Part shown: one piece after another, positions 28,375-38,739 of the stretch | Position numbering within the stretch: position 1 is the stretch's first letter | Layout: every line of letters begins with the position of its first letter | The notes under the pieces: model-generated | What the model saw: only the letters and a program-made list of their open reading frames with translations | What the model was told of the DNA's origin: nothing | The model's database searches: none | Assembly: GCF_002858765.1 (NCBI RefSeq) | Contig: NZ_PJRP01000001.1 | Coordinates: 250,414 to 314,413, forward strand | Direction of reading: 5' to 3' | Length of the DNA stretch: 64,000 bases | DNA from: Cupriavidus pauculus | GTDB lineage: Bacteria; Pseudomonadota; Gammaproteobacteria; Burkholderiales; Burkholderiaceae | Translations under genes and position numbers: made by a program

Positions 28375-28624
28375 AGCCGGGTGACCGTGGAAATGGGACA
28401 TTCTAACGTCGGATTTCTCGGGAACTGTAACAAATCTTGGTGCGCATGCCGGGGGTGGACCATGCGGACCATATGCCCCGCGCAAGGGCGCGCGCATGTG
28501 GCGGGCCGGGCGGTATGGGTATCGATATGGGGCCGCGTTCGGGTACACCCTGATGTCAGAGCAACGCCTATCGCACGGTTGTCCTGCCCTTGTTACGATT
28601 GCGCATCTTGAAAGCGGAGGAGCC

Positions 28625-29596
28625 ATGGGCGCCATCGTTAACTGTGCGGCCTATCGCAATGGCAAGAAGCTGGGCAAGGTGGATTTCGCCGATATCGGCC
28701 AGGTGCTGACGGAACCGGGCACGTTCGTCTGGCTGGGCCTGCACGAGCCCGATCTGACGCTGCTGCGCCGCGTGCAGCAGGCGTTCGGGCTGCATGACCT
28801 GGCCGTGGAAGACGCGCTGGACGCCCATCAGCGGCCCAAGCTCGAAACCTACGGCGATTCGGTGTTCGTGGTGCTCAACACCGTGCAGCTGGTGGGCGAG
28901 GAGGTGGTGGTGGGCGAGACCCACCTGTTCGTCGGCCCGAACTACGTGGTGTCGGTGCGCCACGGCGCCAGTTCTACCTATGCGCCGGTGCGCGAGCGCT
29001 GCGAGGAAGATCCGCACGGGCTGGCCAACGGCCCTGGCTACGTGCTGTACGCGCTGATGGACTTCGTGGTCGACCATTACCTGCCCATCCTCACGCGGCT
29101 GGAGGACACCTTCGAGCAGCTGGAGCAGGGCATTTTCCGGGACGAGTTCGACCGCGAGGCCATCCAGCGGCTCTACCACGTCAAACACCAGGTGCTGCGG
29201 CTGCGCAATGCCGTGTATCCGGTGGAGGATATGTGCGGCCAGCTGATCCGGTTGCATGAAGACCTGGTGCCCAAGGAACTGCGGGCCTACTTCCGCGACA
29301 TCGAGGATCACTGCAGCCGCATCGTGCGATCGCTGGACGTGGTGCGCGAGATGCTGACCACGGCCGTGCAGGTCAACCTGGCGCTGGTGACCGTGACCCA
29401 GAACGAGGTGGTCAAGCGCCTGGCCGGGTGGGGCGCCATCCTGGCCGTGCCGACGGTGGTGTTTTCGCTGTACGGCATGAACTTCAGCTTCATGCCCGAG
29501 TTGAAGTGGCACTACGCGTATCCGGCGGTGATCGGCTTCACCGTGACGGCCTGCGGGCTGCTCTGGCGCAAGCTGCACCGGGCCGGCTGGATCTAG
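28625..29596 (+). CDS. corA: CorA-family magnesium/cobalt (or zinc) transporter
   Basis: The 323-residue protein is a pentameric CorA-type metal channel. A large cytosolic domain ([39 protein letters not shown]) is followed by two C-terminal membrane helices, with the signature [11 protein letters not shown] between them. CorA proteins carry Mg2+, Co2+ and Ni2+; ZntB-type relatives carry Zn2+. A GGAGGAG site precedes the ATG ([10 protein letters not shown]), which fits the usual family start; upstream starts are not needed. It diverges from minC. Confidence 0.93.
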   Translation: MGAIVNCAAYRNGKKLGKVDFADIGQVLTEPGTFVWLGLHEPDLTLLRRVQQAFGLHDLAVEDALDAHQRPKLETYGDSVFVVLNTVQLVGEEVVVGETHLFVGPNYVVSVRHGASSTYAPVRERCEEDPHGLANGPGYVLYALMDFVVDHYLPILTRLEDTFEQLEQGIFRDEFDREAIQRLYHVKHQVLRLRNAVYPVEDMCGQLIRLHEDLVPKELRAYFRDIEDHCSRIVRSLDVVREMLTTAVQVNLALVTVTQNEVVKRLAGWGAILAVPTVVFSLYGMNFSFMPELKWHYAYPAVIGFTVTACGLLWRKLHRAGWI

Positions 29597-29618
29597 GCCG
29601 CAGGCAGCCGTAATGAGC

Positions 29619-29644
29619 GCCCCTCTCCCGCACGGAAGAGGGGC
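29619..29644. repeat. Short copy of the CCCCTCTCCCGC palindromic repeat
   Basis: GCCCCTCTCCCG and the partly complementary GGAAGAGGGGC form a hairpin about 25 bases after corA. It may also serve as the corA terminator. The same core occurs at 20161-20280 and 34804-34917. Confidence 0.7.
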
Positions 29645-29676
29645 GAAAGCCGATCCACGCTTGGACACATTTCGGT

Positions 29677-29699
29677 CATTTTTATATTTCGTTTACACC
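29677..29699 (+). promoter_or_regulatory. Probable KdpE binding site of the kdp operon
   Basis: The T-rich segment CATTTTTATA-TT-CGTTTACACC resembles the KdpE site of the E. coli kdp promoter (ATTTTTATAC followed by a T run and TTTACACC), from memory of that site. A second, weaker GTTTTTACCCC follows at about 29719-29731. The site lies 92 bases before the first kdp small ORF. An E. coli-like response to the KdpDE pair encoded downstream is inferred. Confidence 0.65.
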
Positions 29700-29763
29700 C
29701 CCCCTCCGCCTCTCTACCCCGTTTTTACCCCCCGATCCCTAACCTCCTATCCGTGAATCACTC

Positions 29764-29782
29764 TGCAGGCGCCCCGCCTGCA
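29764..29782 (+). promoter_or_regulatory. Hairpin in the kdp mRNA leader
   Basis: TGCAGGC (29764-29770) pairs with GCCTGCA (29776-29782), ending eight bases before the ATG of the first small ORF. No clear Shine-Dalgarno sequence is present there. The hairpin could affect translation of the small ORF or mark mRNA structure. Confidence 0.4.
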
Positions 29783-29790
29783 CACACATC

Positions 29791-29961
29791 ATGGACGGGA
29801 TCTATTTCCTCGTATTGCTGGCCTTCGGCGCGTTGACGGGCGCGCTGCTGGCCCTGTGCGCCGCGCTGGGCGCGAACCTGCCCGCTGGTCGCGGCGGCGC
29901 CGATGACACCGGCACGAAGCCTGGCCAGCCCAAGCATTCGGCAACCGACCGGAGGCTTTGA
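29791..29961 (+). CDS. Small single-membrane-segment protein, first ORF of the kdp operon
   Basis: The 56-codon frame encodes MDGIYFLVLLAFGALTGALL near its start, a single hydrophobic helix followed by a hydrophilic Gly/Asp/Lys tail. Its TGA overlaps the ATG of kdpF, and kdpF in turn overlaps kdpA, so all three are translationally coupled. It is not KdpF, which follows it. Similar small ORFs may precede kdpF in related genomes; I recall this only loosely. It may be an extra accessory peptide of the Kdp pump. Confidence 0.65.
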   Translation: MDGIYFLVLLAFGALTGALLALCAALGANLPAGRGGADDTGTKPGQPKHSATDRRL

Positions 29962-30050
29962 TGGACTGGACCGACCTGCTTAGCGGCGGCCTGGCCGTCG
30001 CCATCTTCATCTATCTGCTCGTAGCACTGTTCCGGCCGGAGAAATTCTGA
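29961..30050 (+). CDS. kdpF: Potassium-transporting ATPase subunit F
   Basis: KdpF is a small membrane peptide that stabilises the KdpFABC potassium pump. The 29-residue product ([20 protein letters not shown], then VALFRPEKF) has one membrane helix and the family-typical LFRPEKF end. Its start overlaps the stop of the preceding small ORF and its stop overlaps the kdpA start. This overlap and the location decide the call. Confidence 0.93.
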   Translation: MDWTDLLSGGLAVAIFIYLLVALFRPEKF

Positions 30051-31894
30051 TGCCTACGTCAACCTTCTCCCCGATCTCTTCCCAGTTCCTGGGGCTGCTT
30101 GTGCTGTTCCTTGCCGTGCTCTTCGTGGTGGGCCCGTTCCTGGGCCGCTACATGCGCCGGGCCCTCGAAGAGGGCAATTATGTGCTGACGGCATGGGGCC
30201 GTCCGCTCGAACGCGGGCTGTACCGCCTGGCCGGCGTGCGCGCCGATGCCGAAATGGGCTGGAAGCAGTACGCCGTCGCCGTGATCGTGTTCAACGTGAT
30301 CGGCGTGATTGCCGTGTACGCCATCCAGCGGCTGCAAGGCGTGCTGCCGCTGAACCCGCAGGGGTTTGGCGCGGTGTCGCCCGATTCGTCGTTCAACACC
30401 GCCATCAGCTTCGTGGCCAACACCAACTGGCAGGGCTATGCCGGTGAGTCCACGATGAGCTACCTGACCCAGATGCTGGCGCTGACGGTGCAGAACTTCG
30501 TCTCGGCGGCCACCGGCATCGCGGTGGTATTCGCGCTGATCCGCGGCTTTGCCCGCCACAGCGCGCAGACCATCGGCAACTTCTGGGTCGATATGGTGCG
30601 CAGCACGCTGTATGTGCTGCTGCCCCTGTCGATCGTCATGGCCGTGGCGCTGGTGGGCCAGGGCGTGATCCAGAACTTCGACAGCTACAAGGATGTGTCG
30701 CTGGTGTCGGCCGTGGAATACACGCAGCCCAAGGTCGACGCGACCGGGCAGCCCGTGCTGGACCGCGAAGGCAAGCCCGTTACCGAGGACGCGAAGACTG
30801 CCACGCAGACACTGGCCATGGGTCCGGTGGCGTCGCAGGAGGCAATCAAGATGCTGGGCACCAACGGTGGCGGTTTCTTCAACGCCAACTCGGCCCATCC
30901 GTTCGAGAACCCGACGCCCCTGGCGAACCTGATCGAGATGCTGGCCATCTTCCTGATCCCCGCCGCGCTGTGCTTCACGTTTGGCGAGATGGTCCGGGAC
31001 CGGCGCCAGGGCGTGGCCGTGATTGCGTCGATGACCGTGATCTTCGTGGTGATGGCGCTGGCGGCGATGGCGTCCGAACTGCAGGTCAACGCCGCGCTGT
31101 CGGCGCTGCCGGTTGACCATGTCGCGTCGGCGCTGCAGGCCGGCGGCAACATGGAAGGCAAGGAGGTGCGCTTCGGCATCTCGGCCAGCGCGCTGTTTGC
31201 GACGATCACCACGGCCGCGTCGTGCGGCGCCGTGAACGCCATGCACGACTCGTTCACCGCCATCGGCGGCCTGGTGCCGATGCTGCTGATGCAGTTGGGC
31301 GAGGTGGTCTTTGGCGGCGTGGGATCCGGCCTGTACGGCATGCTGGTCTACGCGGTGCTGGCGGTCTTTATCGCGGGCCTGATGATCGGCCGCACGCCCG
31401 AGTACCTGGGCAAGAAGATCGAGGCCTACGAGATGAAGATGGCCGCCGTGGCCATCCTGGTCACGCCGCTGCTGGTGCTGGTCGGCACGGCCATCGCGGT
31501 GATGGCCGAACCGGGCCGCGCCGGGGTGTTCAACCCGGGCACGCACGGCTTCTCGGAAATCCTGTACGCGCTGTCGTCGGCGGCCAACAACAACGGCAGC
31601 GCCTTTGCCGGACTGTCCGCCAACACGCCGTTCTACAACGTGCTGCTGGCCGCGGCGATGTGGTTCGGCCGCTTCTGGATCATCGTACCGGTGCTGGCCA
31701 TGGCCGGATCGCTGGCCGCCAAGCGTCGCACGCCGGCCACGTCAGGCACGATGCCCACGCACGGCCCGCTGTTCGTGGTGCTGCTGGTGGGTTCGGTCCT
31801 GCTGGTTGGCGCATTGACCTACGTGCCCGCGCTGGCGCTGGGCCCGGTCGCAGAACAACTGCAGCCCGCCGCCGTTGCGGCGGCAGCCAAGTAA
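30050..31894 (+). CDS. kdpA: Potassium-transporting ATPase potassium-binding subunit
   Basis: KdpA is the channel-like subunit that selects and passes potassium in the high-affinity Kdp pump. The 614-residue membrane protein contains the SKT-family selectivity-filter segments: [58 protein letters not shown] and [14 protein letters not shown]. It is somewhat longer than the 557-residue E. coli protein because of an insert near 220-260 ([19 protein letters not shown]). It is second to last before kdpB and kdpC in the operon. Confidence 0.97.
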   Translation: MPTSTFSPISSQFLGLLVLFLAVLFVVGPFLGRYMRRALEEGNYVLTAWGRPLERGLYRLAGVRADAEMGWKQYAVAVIVFNVIGVIAVYAIQRLQGVLPLNPQGFGAVSPDSSFNTAISFVANTNWQGYAGESTMSYLTQMLALTVQNFVSAATGIAVVFALIRGFARHSAQTIGNFWVDMVRSTLYVLLPLSIVMAVALVGQGVIQNFDSYKDVSLVSAVEYTQPKVDATGQPVLDREGKPVTEDAKTATQTLAMGPVASQEAIKMLGTNGGGFFNANSAHPFENPTPLANLIEMLAIFLIPAALCFTFGEMVRDRRQGVAVIASMTVIFVVMALAAMASELQVNAALSALPVDHVASALQAGGNMEGKEVRFGISASALFATITTAASCGAVNAMHDSFTAIGGLVPMLLMQLGEVVFGGVGSGLYGMLVYAVLAVFIAGLMIGRTPEYLGKKIEAYEMKMAAVAILVTPLLVLVGTAIAVMAEPGRAGVFNPGTHGFSEILYALSSAANNNGSAFAGLSANTPFYNVLLAAAMWFGRFWIIVPVLAMAGSLAAKRRTPATSGTMPTHGPLFVVLLVGSVLLVGALTYVPALALGPVAEQLQPAAVAAAAK

Positions 31895-31909
31895 TTCGCG
31901 GAGATTCTC

Positions 31910-34147
31910 ATGCAACAACAATCCCCGGCGACGCGTAACACCCCGGCCGCGCCGTCGCGTCCCACCGGTACGGCCCCCAACGCCACCACCACGGCGGTCA
32001 GCGGCGGCGTGCCGCATCACCCACGCCCCGCGCGCGGCATGTTCTCGCCCGAACTGGTCAAGCCGGCCATGCTCGATGCGCTGCGCAAGCTCACGCCGCG
32101 TGCGCAGCTGCGCAATCCCGTGATGTTCGTGGTCTACGCGGGCAGCATCCTGACGACGATCCTGTTCCTGCGTGCCTGGCTCAGCCCGGTGCATGGCGGT
32201 GAGTCCGCGGGCTTCATCCTGGCCGTTGCCGTCTGGCTGTGGTTCACGGTGCTGTTCGCCAACTTTGCCGAAGCCCTGGCCGAAGGCCGCAGCAAACAGC
32301 AGGCCGCCGCGCTGCGTGGGCTCAAGACCACCACCATGGCGCGCGTGGTGCGTCGGGGGCGCGGCGATGCGCGCGCCCCCGGTGCCACCGAGCCGGTGAT
32401 CGCCACCGATCTGCGTCGCGGTGACATCGTGCTGGTCGAAGCCGGCGAGATGATTCCTGGTGACGGCGAGGTCATCGAAGGCGTGGCGTCAGTCGACGAA
32501 AGCGCCATCACGGGTGAATCGGCCCCGGTGATCCGCGAATCGGGGGGCGACTTCTCGTCGGTCACGGGCGGCACGCGCGTGCTGTCCGACTGGATCGTGG
32601 TCCGCATCACGACCAATCCCGGCGAAAGCTTCATCGACCGCATGATCAGCATGGTCGAAGGCGCCAAGCGCCAGAAGACGCCGAACGAACTGGCGCTGAC
32701 GATCCTGCTGGTGGGGCTGACGCTGGTGCTGCTGCTGGCCACCGCCACGCTGCAGCCGTACTCGCTGTACGCCGTGCTGGTGACCAAGGCCGGCGTGCCG
32801 GTATCGGTGACGGTGCTGGTGGCGCTGCTTGTATGCCTGATCCCGACGACGATCGGCGGCCTGCTCTCGGCCATCGGCGTGGCCGGCATGAGCCGCATGA
32901 TGGAAGCCAACGTGATCGCCACGTCGGGCCGCGCGGTGGAGGCCGCCGGCGACGTCGACGTGCTGCTGCTGGACAAGACCGGCACGATCACGCACGGCAA
33001 TCGCCAGGCTGCACGCTTTATCTGCGCTCCGGGCGTGAACGAACGCCAGCTGGCCGAGGCCGCCTGGCTGTCGTCGCTGGCCGATGAAACGCCCGAAGGC
33101 CGCAGCATCGTCGCGCTGGCGCGCCAGCAACCGGGCGTGACCGCGCCGGAGATGGGCACGCGCGGGTTGGCCGCACCGGTCTTCGTGCCGTTCACCGCGC
33201 AGACGCGCATGAGCGGCGTCGATGTGGCGCAAGGCAACGTCGTGCGCAGCGTGCGCAAGGGCGCGGCCGATGCGGTGCGCCGCTACGTGACCGAGCGCGC
33301 CGGCAAGTTCCCCGAGGCGGTCATGCAGGCCGTCGACGATGTGGCACGCGCCGGCAGCACGCCCCTGGTGGTGGCCGAGGCGCTGTCCGAAGGCACCGAG
33401 GACAGCGTGCGCGTGCTGGGCGTGGTCGAGCTCAAGGACATCGTCAAGACCGGCATCCGCGAGCGCTTTGGCGAACTGCGCAAGATGGGCATCCGCACCG
33501 TGATGATCACCGGCGACAACCGCCTGACGGCGGCATCGATCGCGGCCGAAGCCGGCGTCGACGACTTCCTGGCCGAAGCCACGCCCGAAGCCAAGCTGGC
33601 GCTGATCCGCGAATACCAGGCGCAGGGCCGCCTGGTGGCGATGACCGGTGACGGCACCAACGACGCCCCCGCGCTGGCGCAGGCCGACGTAGCGGTGGCC
33701 ATGAACAGCGGCACGCAGGCCGCCCGCGAGGCCGGCAACATGGTCGACCTGGACAGCAACCCGACCAAGCTGATCGAGATCGTCGAGATCGGCAAGCAGA
33801 TGCTGATGACGCGCGGATCGCTGACCACGTTCAGCGTGGCCAACGACGTGGCCAAGTATTTCGCGATCATCCCGGCGGCATTCGCCACCACGTATCCGCA
33901 ACTGAACCTGCTGAACGTGATGCATCTGTCCACGCCGGCGTCGGCCATCATGTCGGCCGTGATCTTCAACGCGCTGATCATCGTGGCGCTGATTCCGCTG
34001 GCGCTGCGCGGCGTGGTGTATCGCCCGCTGGGCGCCGCCATCCTGCTGCGCCGCAACCTGCTGATATACGGGCTGGGCGGCATCCTGGTGCCGTTTGTCG
34101 GCATCAAGCTGATCGACCTGTTCCTGACGATGTTCGGCTGGATCTGA
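31910..34147 (+). CDS. kdpB: Potassium-transporting ATPase ATP-binding subunit
   Basis: KdpB is the P-type ATPase subunit that powers Kdp. The 745-residue protein has the phosphorylation motif [12 protein letters not shown] (Asp near 355), the actuator loop [20 protein letters not shown], and the ATP-hinge [20 protein letters not shown]. The N-terminal 45 residues form a low-complexity extension (Pro/Thr/Ala) not in E. coli. GGAG lies before the ATG, 15 bases after kdpA. Confidence 0.98.
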   Translation: MQQQSPATRNTPAAPSRPTGTAPNATTTAVSGGVPHHPRPARGMFSPELVKPAMLDALRKLTPRAQLRNPVMFVVYAGSILTTILFLRAWLSPVHGGESAGFILAVAVWLWFTVLFANFAEALAEGRSKQQAAALRGLKTTTMARVVRRGRGDARAPGATEPVIATDLRRGDIVLVEAGEMIPGDGEVIEGVASVDESAITGESAPVIRESGGDFSSVTGGTRVLSDWIVVRITTNPGESFIDRMISMVEGAKRQKTPNELALTILLVGLTLVLLLATATLQPYSLYAVLVTKAGVPVSVTVLVALLVCLIPTTIGGLLSAIGVAGMSRMMEANVIATSGRAVEAAGDVDVLLLDKTGTITHGNRQAARFICAPGVNERQLAEAAWLSSLADETPEGRSIVALARQQPGVTAPEMGTRGLAAPVFVPFTAQTRMSGVDVAQGNVVRSVRKGAADAVRRYVTERAGKFPEAVMQAVDDVARAGSTPLVVAEALSEGTEDSVRVLGVVELKDIVKTGIRERFGELRKMGIRTVMITGDNRLTAASIAAEAGVDDFLAEATPEAKLALIREYQAQGRLVAMTGDGTNDAPALAQADVAVAMNSGTQAAREAGNMVDLDSNPTKLIEIVEIGKQMLMTRGSLTTFSVANDVAKYFAIIPAAFATTYPQLNLLNVMHLSTPASAIMSAVIFNALIIVALIPLALRGVVYRPLGAAILLRRNLLIYGLGGILVPFVGIKLIDLFLTMFGWI

Positions 34148-34162
34148 GTACGGAGAACTGCA

Positions 34163-34780
34163 ATGTCTTCACAAGCCCAAATCAATACCCTGCCCGAACC
34201 GGCACGCCAGGCAGGCATGCTGCGCCCGGCGTTTACCGTGTTCGTCGGCCTGTCCATCGTCACGGGGCTGCTCTATCCGGGCGTGGTCACCGGCATCGCT
34301 CGCGCGGTGTTTCCGCACCAGGCCGCCGGGTCGCTGATCGTGCAGAACGGCAAGGTGGTTGGCTCCGAGCTGATCGGCCAGCCGTTCTCGGACGCGAAAT
34401 ACTTCTGGGGCCGCCTGTCGGCCACGGCGCCGATGCCGTACAACGGCGCGGCGTCGGTGGGCTCGAACCTGGGCCCGACCAACCCGGCGCTGACCGACGC
34501 GGCCCGCGCACGCATCGACGCGCTGCGTGCGGCCGACCCGGATAACCATGCGCCGGTGCCGGTGGATCTGGTCACGGCGTCGGGTAGCGGGCTGGATCCG
34601 CATATCAGCCCGGCCGCAGCCGCGTACCAGGCCGCCCGCGTGGCACGGGTGCGTGGCATCGCGCAGCAGAAGGTGGACGCGCTGATCGCCGTCAACACAG
34701 AAGGGCCGGGGCTTGGCGTGCTGGGCGAGCCCGGTGTCAATGTGCTGAAGCTGAACCTGGCGCTGGATGCTGCGAAGTAG
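34163..34780 (+). CDS. kdpC: Potassium-transporting ATPase subunit C
   Basis: KdpC is a single-span subunit that raises the ATP affinity of KdpB. The 205-residue protein has one N-terminal membrane helix ([20 protein letters not shown]) and the family motifs [35 protein letters not shown] and [17 protein letters not shown] site precedes the ATG. It is separated from kdpD by a large palindromic repeat. Confidence 0.97.
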   Translation: MSSQAQINTLPEPARQAGMLRPAFTVFVGLSIVTGLLYPGVVTGIARAVFPHQAAGSLIVQNGKVVGSELIGQPFSDAKYFWGRLSATAPMPYNGAASVGSNLGPTNPALTDAARARIDALRAADPDNHAPVPVDLVTASGSGLDPHISPAAAAYQAARVARVRGIAQQKVDALIAVNTEGPGLGVLGEPGVNVLKLNLALDAAK

Positions 34781-34803
34781 ACGCGTAGTTGTTGATGCGC
34801 TTA

Positions 34804-34917
34804 CCCTCTCCCCCGCCCCTCTCCCGCAGGCGGGTGAGGGGAGCACACCCCCCGCAGTCGACATGCCGCTGGTTGTCTCTCCTTTCCCGCAGGCGGGAGA
34901 GGGGCCGGGGGAGAGGG
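34804..34917. repeat. Composite CCCCTCTCCCGC palindromic repeat between kdpC and kdpD
   Basis: The left part (34804-34842) carries CCCTCTCCCCCG-CCCCTCTCCCGC. The right part (34879-34917) carries the matching reverse complement, with internal CCCGCAGGCGGG palindromes in each. The whole forms one large imperfect inverted repeat and could be a strong mRNA structure separating pump from regulator genes. It is the biggest copy of this dispersed family here. Confidence 0.85.
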
Positions 34918-34966
34918 CCGGCGCGTGCAAACACAAGACCTGCCTGCGTGGCACAATCCCCGCACG

Positions 34967-37825
34967 ATGACTGACACCGCCCGCCCGGACCCCGACGCCC
35001 TGCTGCAACGCATGCAGGCGGATGGCGTGCGCGCCGCGCGCGGCAAGCTGCGGGTCTACTTTGGTGCATCGGCCGGCGTGGGCAAGACCTTTGCCATGCT
35101 GGCGGCCGCGCGGGCCTTGCGCGAGCAGGGCGTGGACATGGTGATCGGCGTGGTCGAAACCCACGGCCGCGCCGAAACCGAATCGCTGGTGGATGGCCTG
35201 GAGCGACTGCCGCTGCGCGATGTGCCCTATCGGGACCGCGTGCTGCAGGAGTTCGATCTCGATGGCGCGCTGGCGCGGCGCCCTGCGCTGGTGCTCGTCG
35301 ACGAACTCGCGCACTCGAACGCGGCGGGCAGCCGCCATCCCAAGCGCTGGCAGGACATCCAGGAACTGCAGGCCGCCGGCATCGACGTCTGGACCACGGT
35401 CAACGTCCAGCACCTGGACAGCCTGAACCAGGCCGTGGGCGGCATCACCGGCGTGCGCGTCTGGGAAACCGTGCCCGACGCCGTGTTCGATGGCGCCGAT
35501 GAAGTGGTGCTGGTGGACCTGCCCGCCGACGAACTGCTGCGCCGGCTGCGCGAAGGCAAGGTGTACCTGCCCGAGCAGGCGCGCCACGCGGCCCGCCATT
35601 TCTTCCGCAAGGGCAATCTGATCGCGCTGCGCGAACTGGCGCTGCGCCGCACCGCCGATCGCGTCGATGACGACGTGCGCGCCTACCGCCATGCCGAGGC
35701 GATCCAGCCGGTCTGGCGCACGCGCGAGGCCGTGCTGGCGTGCATTGGCACCGGCGACGATGCCGAACAGGTGGTGCGCAGCGCGCGGCGCCTGGCCAGC
35801 CAGCTCGACTGCGACTGGCACGTGGTCACCATCGCCACGCCACGGCTGATGCCGCTGGCCGACCCCATTCGCGTGCGCGTGCGCGCGGCCATGCAACTGG
35901 CCGAGGAACTGGGCGCCCGCACCGAGACGCTGGCCGGACACGACATGGTCAAATCGGTAGCGGGCTACGTGCGCCGCCACAACCTGACCAAGGTGCTGGT
36001 GGGGCGCGCCCGTACCGACTGGCACGCCGAAGGCAGCCTGGTGAACCAGGCGCGCATGTGGCTGGCGCGCGCGTTGTCGCCGGTAGTGGGCGCGGGCAAC
36101 CGGCTGATCGGCAGGCAGACGTTTGCCGATGCGCTGGCGGCCGGATGCCCCGAGATCGACGTGATCCGCGTAGCCGCCGACACCACGCGTGCCGATCTGC
36201 GGCCGCGCGCGCCGCAGATGGTGACGCCCCACGACGATGCCGAGGCGCAGGCCGCCATCGAGGCTCGGGCCGAACTGGCACGCACGCGCCGGCGCGACTA
36301 CGCGTTCGCCTTGGTGTGGTGCGCCGGTGCCACGGGGCTGTCGATGCTGGCGCGTCCGTGGTTCGACCTGGTCAACATCGCCATGTTGTTCCTGGCCGGC
36401 GTGGTTGGCGTGGCCTTGCGCCATGGCCGGGGGCCGGCGGCGCTGGCATCGGTGCTGGCGGTGGCGGCGTTCGATTTCTTCTTCGTGGCGCCCACGATGT
36501 CGTTTGCCGTCAGCGATGTGCAGTACCTGCTGACGTTCTTTGTCCTGCTGACGGTCGGCCTCGTCATCGGTCAGCTGACAGCTGGCCTGCGCGAGCAGGC
36601 GCAGGTGGCCGTGCGGCGCGAAACCGATGCGCGCACGCTGTATGAACTGGCCCGCGAACTGTCGGCCGCGCTGACCACGGAGCAGGTGGTCGAGATCGGC
36701 AGCCGCTTCATGCGCGCCGCGTTCGAGGCGCATGTGACGTTCTTCCTGGTGTCAGAGCAGGGGCGGCTGGTGCCAATGACGCGCGGCACCCCGGCCGAGC
36801 ACGCTGACAAGACCGACAAGGGCGAGGCCATCGACACGGTGCTGGCGCAATGGGTGTTCGACCATGGCCAACCGGCCGGCACAGGCACCCATACGCTGCC
36901 CGGCAGCACGGTGCTCTACCTGCCGCTGAAGGCGCCGATGCAGACGCGTGGCGTGCTGGCCGTGGAGCCGCGCGCCTGGCACGCGCTGGCCGAGCCCGAA
37001 CTGCGGCGCCAGGCCGATGTCTTCACCACGCTGATCGCCATCGGCATCGAGCGGCTGCACTACGTGGAAGTGGCGCAGCGCGCGCTGGTGTCGATCGAAT
37101 CGGAACGGCTGCGTAGCTCGCTGCTGGCCGCCGTGTCGCACGACCTGCGCACGCCGCTGACGGGGCTGATCGGCATGGCCGAGACGCTGCAGCGGGCCAC
37201 GCCACCGCTGGCAGGCGACGTGGCCGAGACGGTCGACGCCATGCGCGGCCAGGCGCTGCGCATGCGCACCATGGTGGTGAACCTGCTCGACATGGCCAGG
37301 CTACAGCAGCACGACGTGTCGCTGCAGCGCGGCTGGCAATCGCTGGAGGAACTGGTGGGCGCGGCACTGGCGTCGATGCGCGAGGCACTGAAGGCGCATC
37401 GCGTGCAGGTGACCGACCTGTCCGCGCTGCCGCTGGTGGAGTGCGACGGCGTGCTGATGGAGCGCGTGCTGTGCAACCTGCTGGAGAACGCAGCCAAGTA
37501 CACCGCGCCCGGCACCGTGGTGCGCATCCGCGGCGAGCTGCTGGACGACGAAGTGCGCCTGGTCGTCGAGGACGAAGGCCCCGGCGTGGCGCCGGGCCAG
37601 GAGCGCCACATCTTCGAGAAATTCACGCGCGGCCAGCGCGAATCGGCTACCGCCGGCGTGGGCCTGGGGCTGGCCGTGTGCGACGCCATTATGCAGGCCC
37701 ACGGTGGCCGCATCTGGGTGGAATCGGCCGGCCCCGGCGCACGCTTCATGCTGGCGCTGCCGCGCGGCAATCCTCCCGCCGTCGAGCCGGAACCGCTCGA
37801 CGCCATCCTTCCTGATCCGCACTGA
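34967..37825 (+). CDS. kdpD: Sensor histidine kinase KdpD
   Basis: KdpD senses potassium limitation and phosphorylates KdpE. The protein of 952 residues has the N-terminal KdpD domain (GKLRVYFGASAGVGKTFAML, VVETHGRAETESLV, ALVLVDELAHSNAAGSRHPK) and a USP-like domain near 240-370. Four membrane helices near 420-530 and a GAF domain follow, then a HisKA/HATPase kinase (AAVSHDLRTPLTG, LLENAAKYTAPG, GVGLGLAVCDAIM). The ATG at 34967 was preferred over a GTG at 34925 that lies within the junction after the repeat. Its stop is followed by kdpE after one base. Confidence 0.97.
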   Translation: MTDTARPDPDALLQRMQADGVRAARGKLRVYFGASAGVGKTFAMLAAARALREQGVDMVIGVVETHGRAETESLVDGLERLPLRDVPYRDRVLQEFDLDGALARRPALVLVDELAHSNAAGSRHPKRWQDIQELQAAGIDVWTTVNVQHLDSLNQAVGGITGVRVWETVPDAVFDGADEVVLVDLPADELLRRLREGKVYLPEQARHAARHFFRKGNLIALRELALRRTADRVDDDVRAYRHAEAIQPVWRTREAVLACIGTGDDAEQVVRSARRLASQLDCDWHVVTIATPRLMPLADPIRVRVRAAMQLAEELGARTETLAGHDMVKSVAGYVRRHNLTKVLVGRARTDWHAEGSLVNQARMWLARALSPVVGAGNRLIGRQTFADALAAGCPEIDVIRVAADTTRADLRPRAPQMVTPHDDAEAQAAIEARAELARTRRRDYAFALVWCAGATGLSMLARPWFDLVNIAMLFLAGVVGVALRHGRGPAALASVLAVAAFDFFFVAPTMSFAVSDVQYLLTFFVLLTVGLVIGQLTAGLREQAQVAVRRETDARTLYELARELSAALTTEQVVEIGSRFMRAAFEAHVTFFLVSEQGRLVPMTRGTPAEHADKTDKGEAIDTVLAQWVFDHGQPAGTGTHTLPGSTVLYLPLKAPMQTRGVLAVEPRAWHALAEPELRRQADVFTTLIAIGIERLHYVEVAQRALVSIESERLRSSLLAAVSHDLRTPLTGLIGMAETLQRATPPLAGDVAETVDAMRGQALRMRTMVVNLLDMARLQQHDVSLQRGWQSLEELVGAALASMREALKAHRVQVTDLSALPLVECDGVLMERVLCNLLENAAKYTAPGTVVRIRGELLDDEVRLVVEDEGPGVAPGQERHIFEKFTRGQRESATAGVGLGLAVCDAIMQAHGGRIWVESAGPGARFMLALPRGNPPAVEPEPLDAILPDPH

Positions 37826-37826
37826 G

Positions 37827-38522
37827 ATGCCATTCGATTATTCGCCGACCGTGTTGCTGGTCGAGGACGAACCCCATATCCGCCGCTTCGTGCGTGAATC
37901 GCTGCAGGCCGAAGGCTGCACAGTGCACGAGGCCGACACGCTCAAGCGTGGCCTGATCGACGCCGGCACGCGCCAGCCGGACATCGTGATCCTGGACCTG
38001 GGCCTGCCCGATGGCGACGGCATGACGCTGATCCGCGAAATGCGCACCTGGACGGAGGTGCCGGTGCTGGTGCTGTCCGCGCGCACCGACGAAGCCGACA
38101 AGATCGCCGCGCTCGATGCCGGTGCCGACGACTACCTGACCAAGCCGTTCGGCGTGGGCGAACTGGTGGCGCGCGTGCGCGTGCTGCTGCGCCGCCACGC
38201 GAAGACGAACCCGCAGGGCACGCCGCAGATCACGTTCGGCGATGTCCGCGTGGACATGGCCAACCGGCTGGTCACGCGCGGCGACGCGCAGGTGCATCTG
38301 ACCCCCATCGAATACCGGCTGCTGGCGGTGCTGATCGCCCATCGCGGCAAGGTCATGACCCATCGCGAACTGCTGCGCGAGGTCTGGGGGCCGGCCCACT
38401 CGGAAAGCAGCCACTACCTGCGTGTCTACATGGGACACCTGCGCCACAAGCTGGAACTGGACCCCGCGCAGCCGGTGCACCTGCTGACCGAGGTGGGCGT
38501 CGGATACCGGTTCGCGGGATAG
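37827..38522 (+). CDS. kdpE: Response regulator KdpE
   Basis: KdpE activates the kdp operon when phosphorylated by KdpD. The 231-residue protein has an OmpR-type receiver with LLVEDEPHIRRFV, the phospho-acceptor in IVILDLGLPDGDG and the conserved Lys in DDYLTKPFG. The winged helix follows, with LTPIEYRLLAVLIAHRGKVM and LLTEVGVGYRF. The ATG at 37827 directly follows the kdpD stop. A site very like its E. coli target lies at 29677-29699. Confidence 0.98.
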   Translation: MPFDYSPTVLLVEDEPHIRRFVRESLQAEGCTVHEADTLKRGLIDAGTRQPDIVILDLGLPDGDGMTLIREMRTWTEVPVLVLSARTDEADKIAALDAGADDYLTKPFGVGELVARVRVLLRRHAKTNPQGTPQITFGDVRVDMANRLVTRGDAQVHLTPIEYRLLAVLIAHRGKVMTHRELLREVWGPAHSESSHYLRVYMGHLRHKLELDPAQPVHLLTEVGVGYRFAG

Positions 38523-38602
38523 GTAGGGCAGGCTGGGAAGGCCGGAGAAGCAGGAAGGCCGGAGAGACAGGGCGCACCCATCACAGGACGCCCGGTCGCG
38601 CG

Positions 38603-38662
38603 ATGGAACCGTTCTGGTCTACCAGATTCCATGGCCCTGTACGTCGAGTTTGGAAGGATTGG
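38603..38662 (+). promoter_or_regulatory. Inverted repeat shared by the leaders of both YadA-head genes (copy A)
   Basis: ATGGAA (38603-38608) and TTCCAT (38627-38632) form an inverted repeat with an 18-base gap, followed by TGGAAGGATTG at 38651-38661. The same elements with the same 18-base spacing lie before the second YadA-head gene (48092-48151). It could be an operator or structured leader controlling both genes. Confidence 0.45.
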
Positions 38663-38739
38663 ATGGCCATCGTGGCAGCCAGGGCGATCACGCCAGCTAC
38701 CGCGAGGGCGATTCCGAAACTGACTTCTGGAGCGACGCA

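Noticed and set aside
30059-31546. Long minus-strand frame opposite kdpA
   Set aside because: Same GC-bias shadow; the kdpA frame is clear in sequence and operon context.
34925-34966. Upstream GTG as the kdpD start
   Set aside because: It sits at the end of the palindromic repeat and adds 14 residues without family similarity; the ATG at 34967 begins the usual N-terminus.
38536-38565. Two direct copies of GGAAGGCCGGAGA behind kdpE
   Set aside because: Short, only two copies with a 17-base period, and no associated gene or promoter; too little to call functional.
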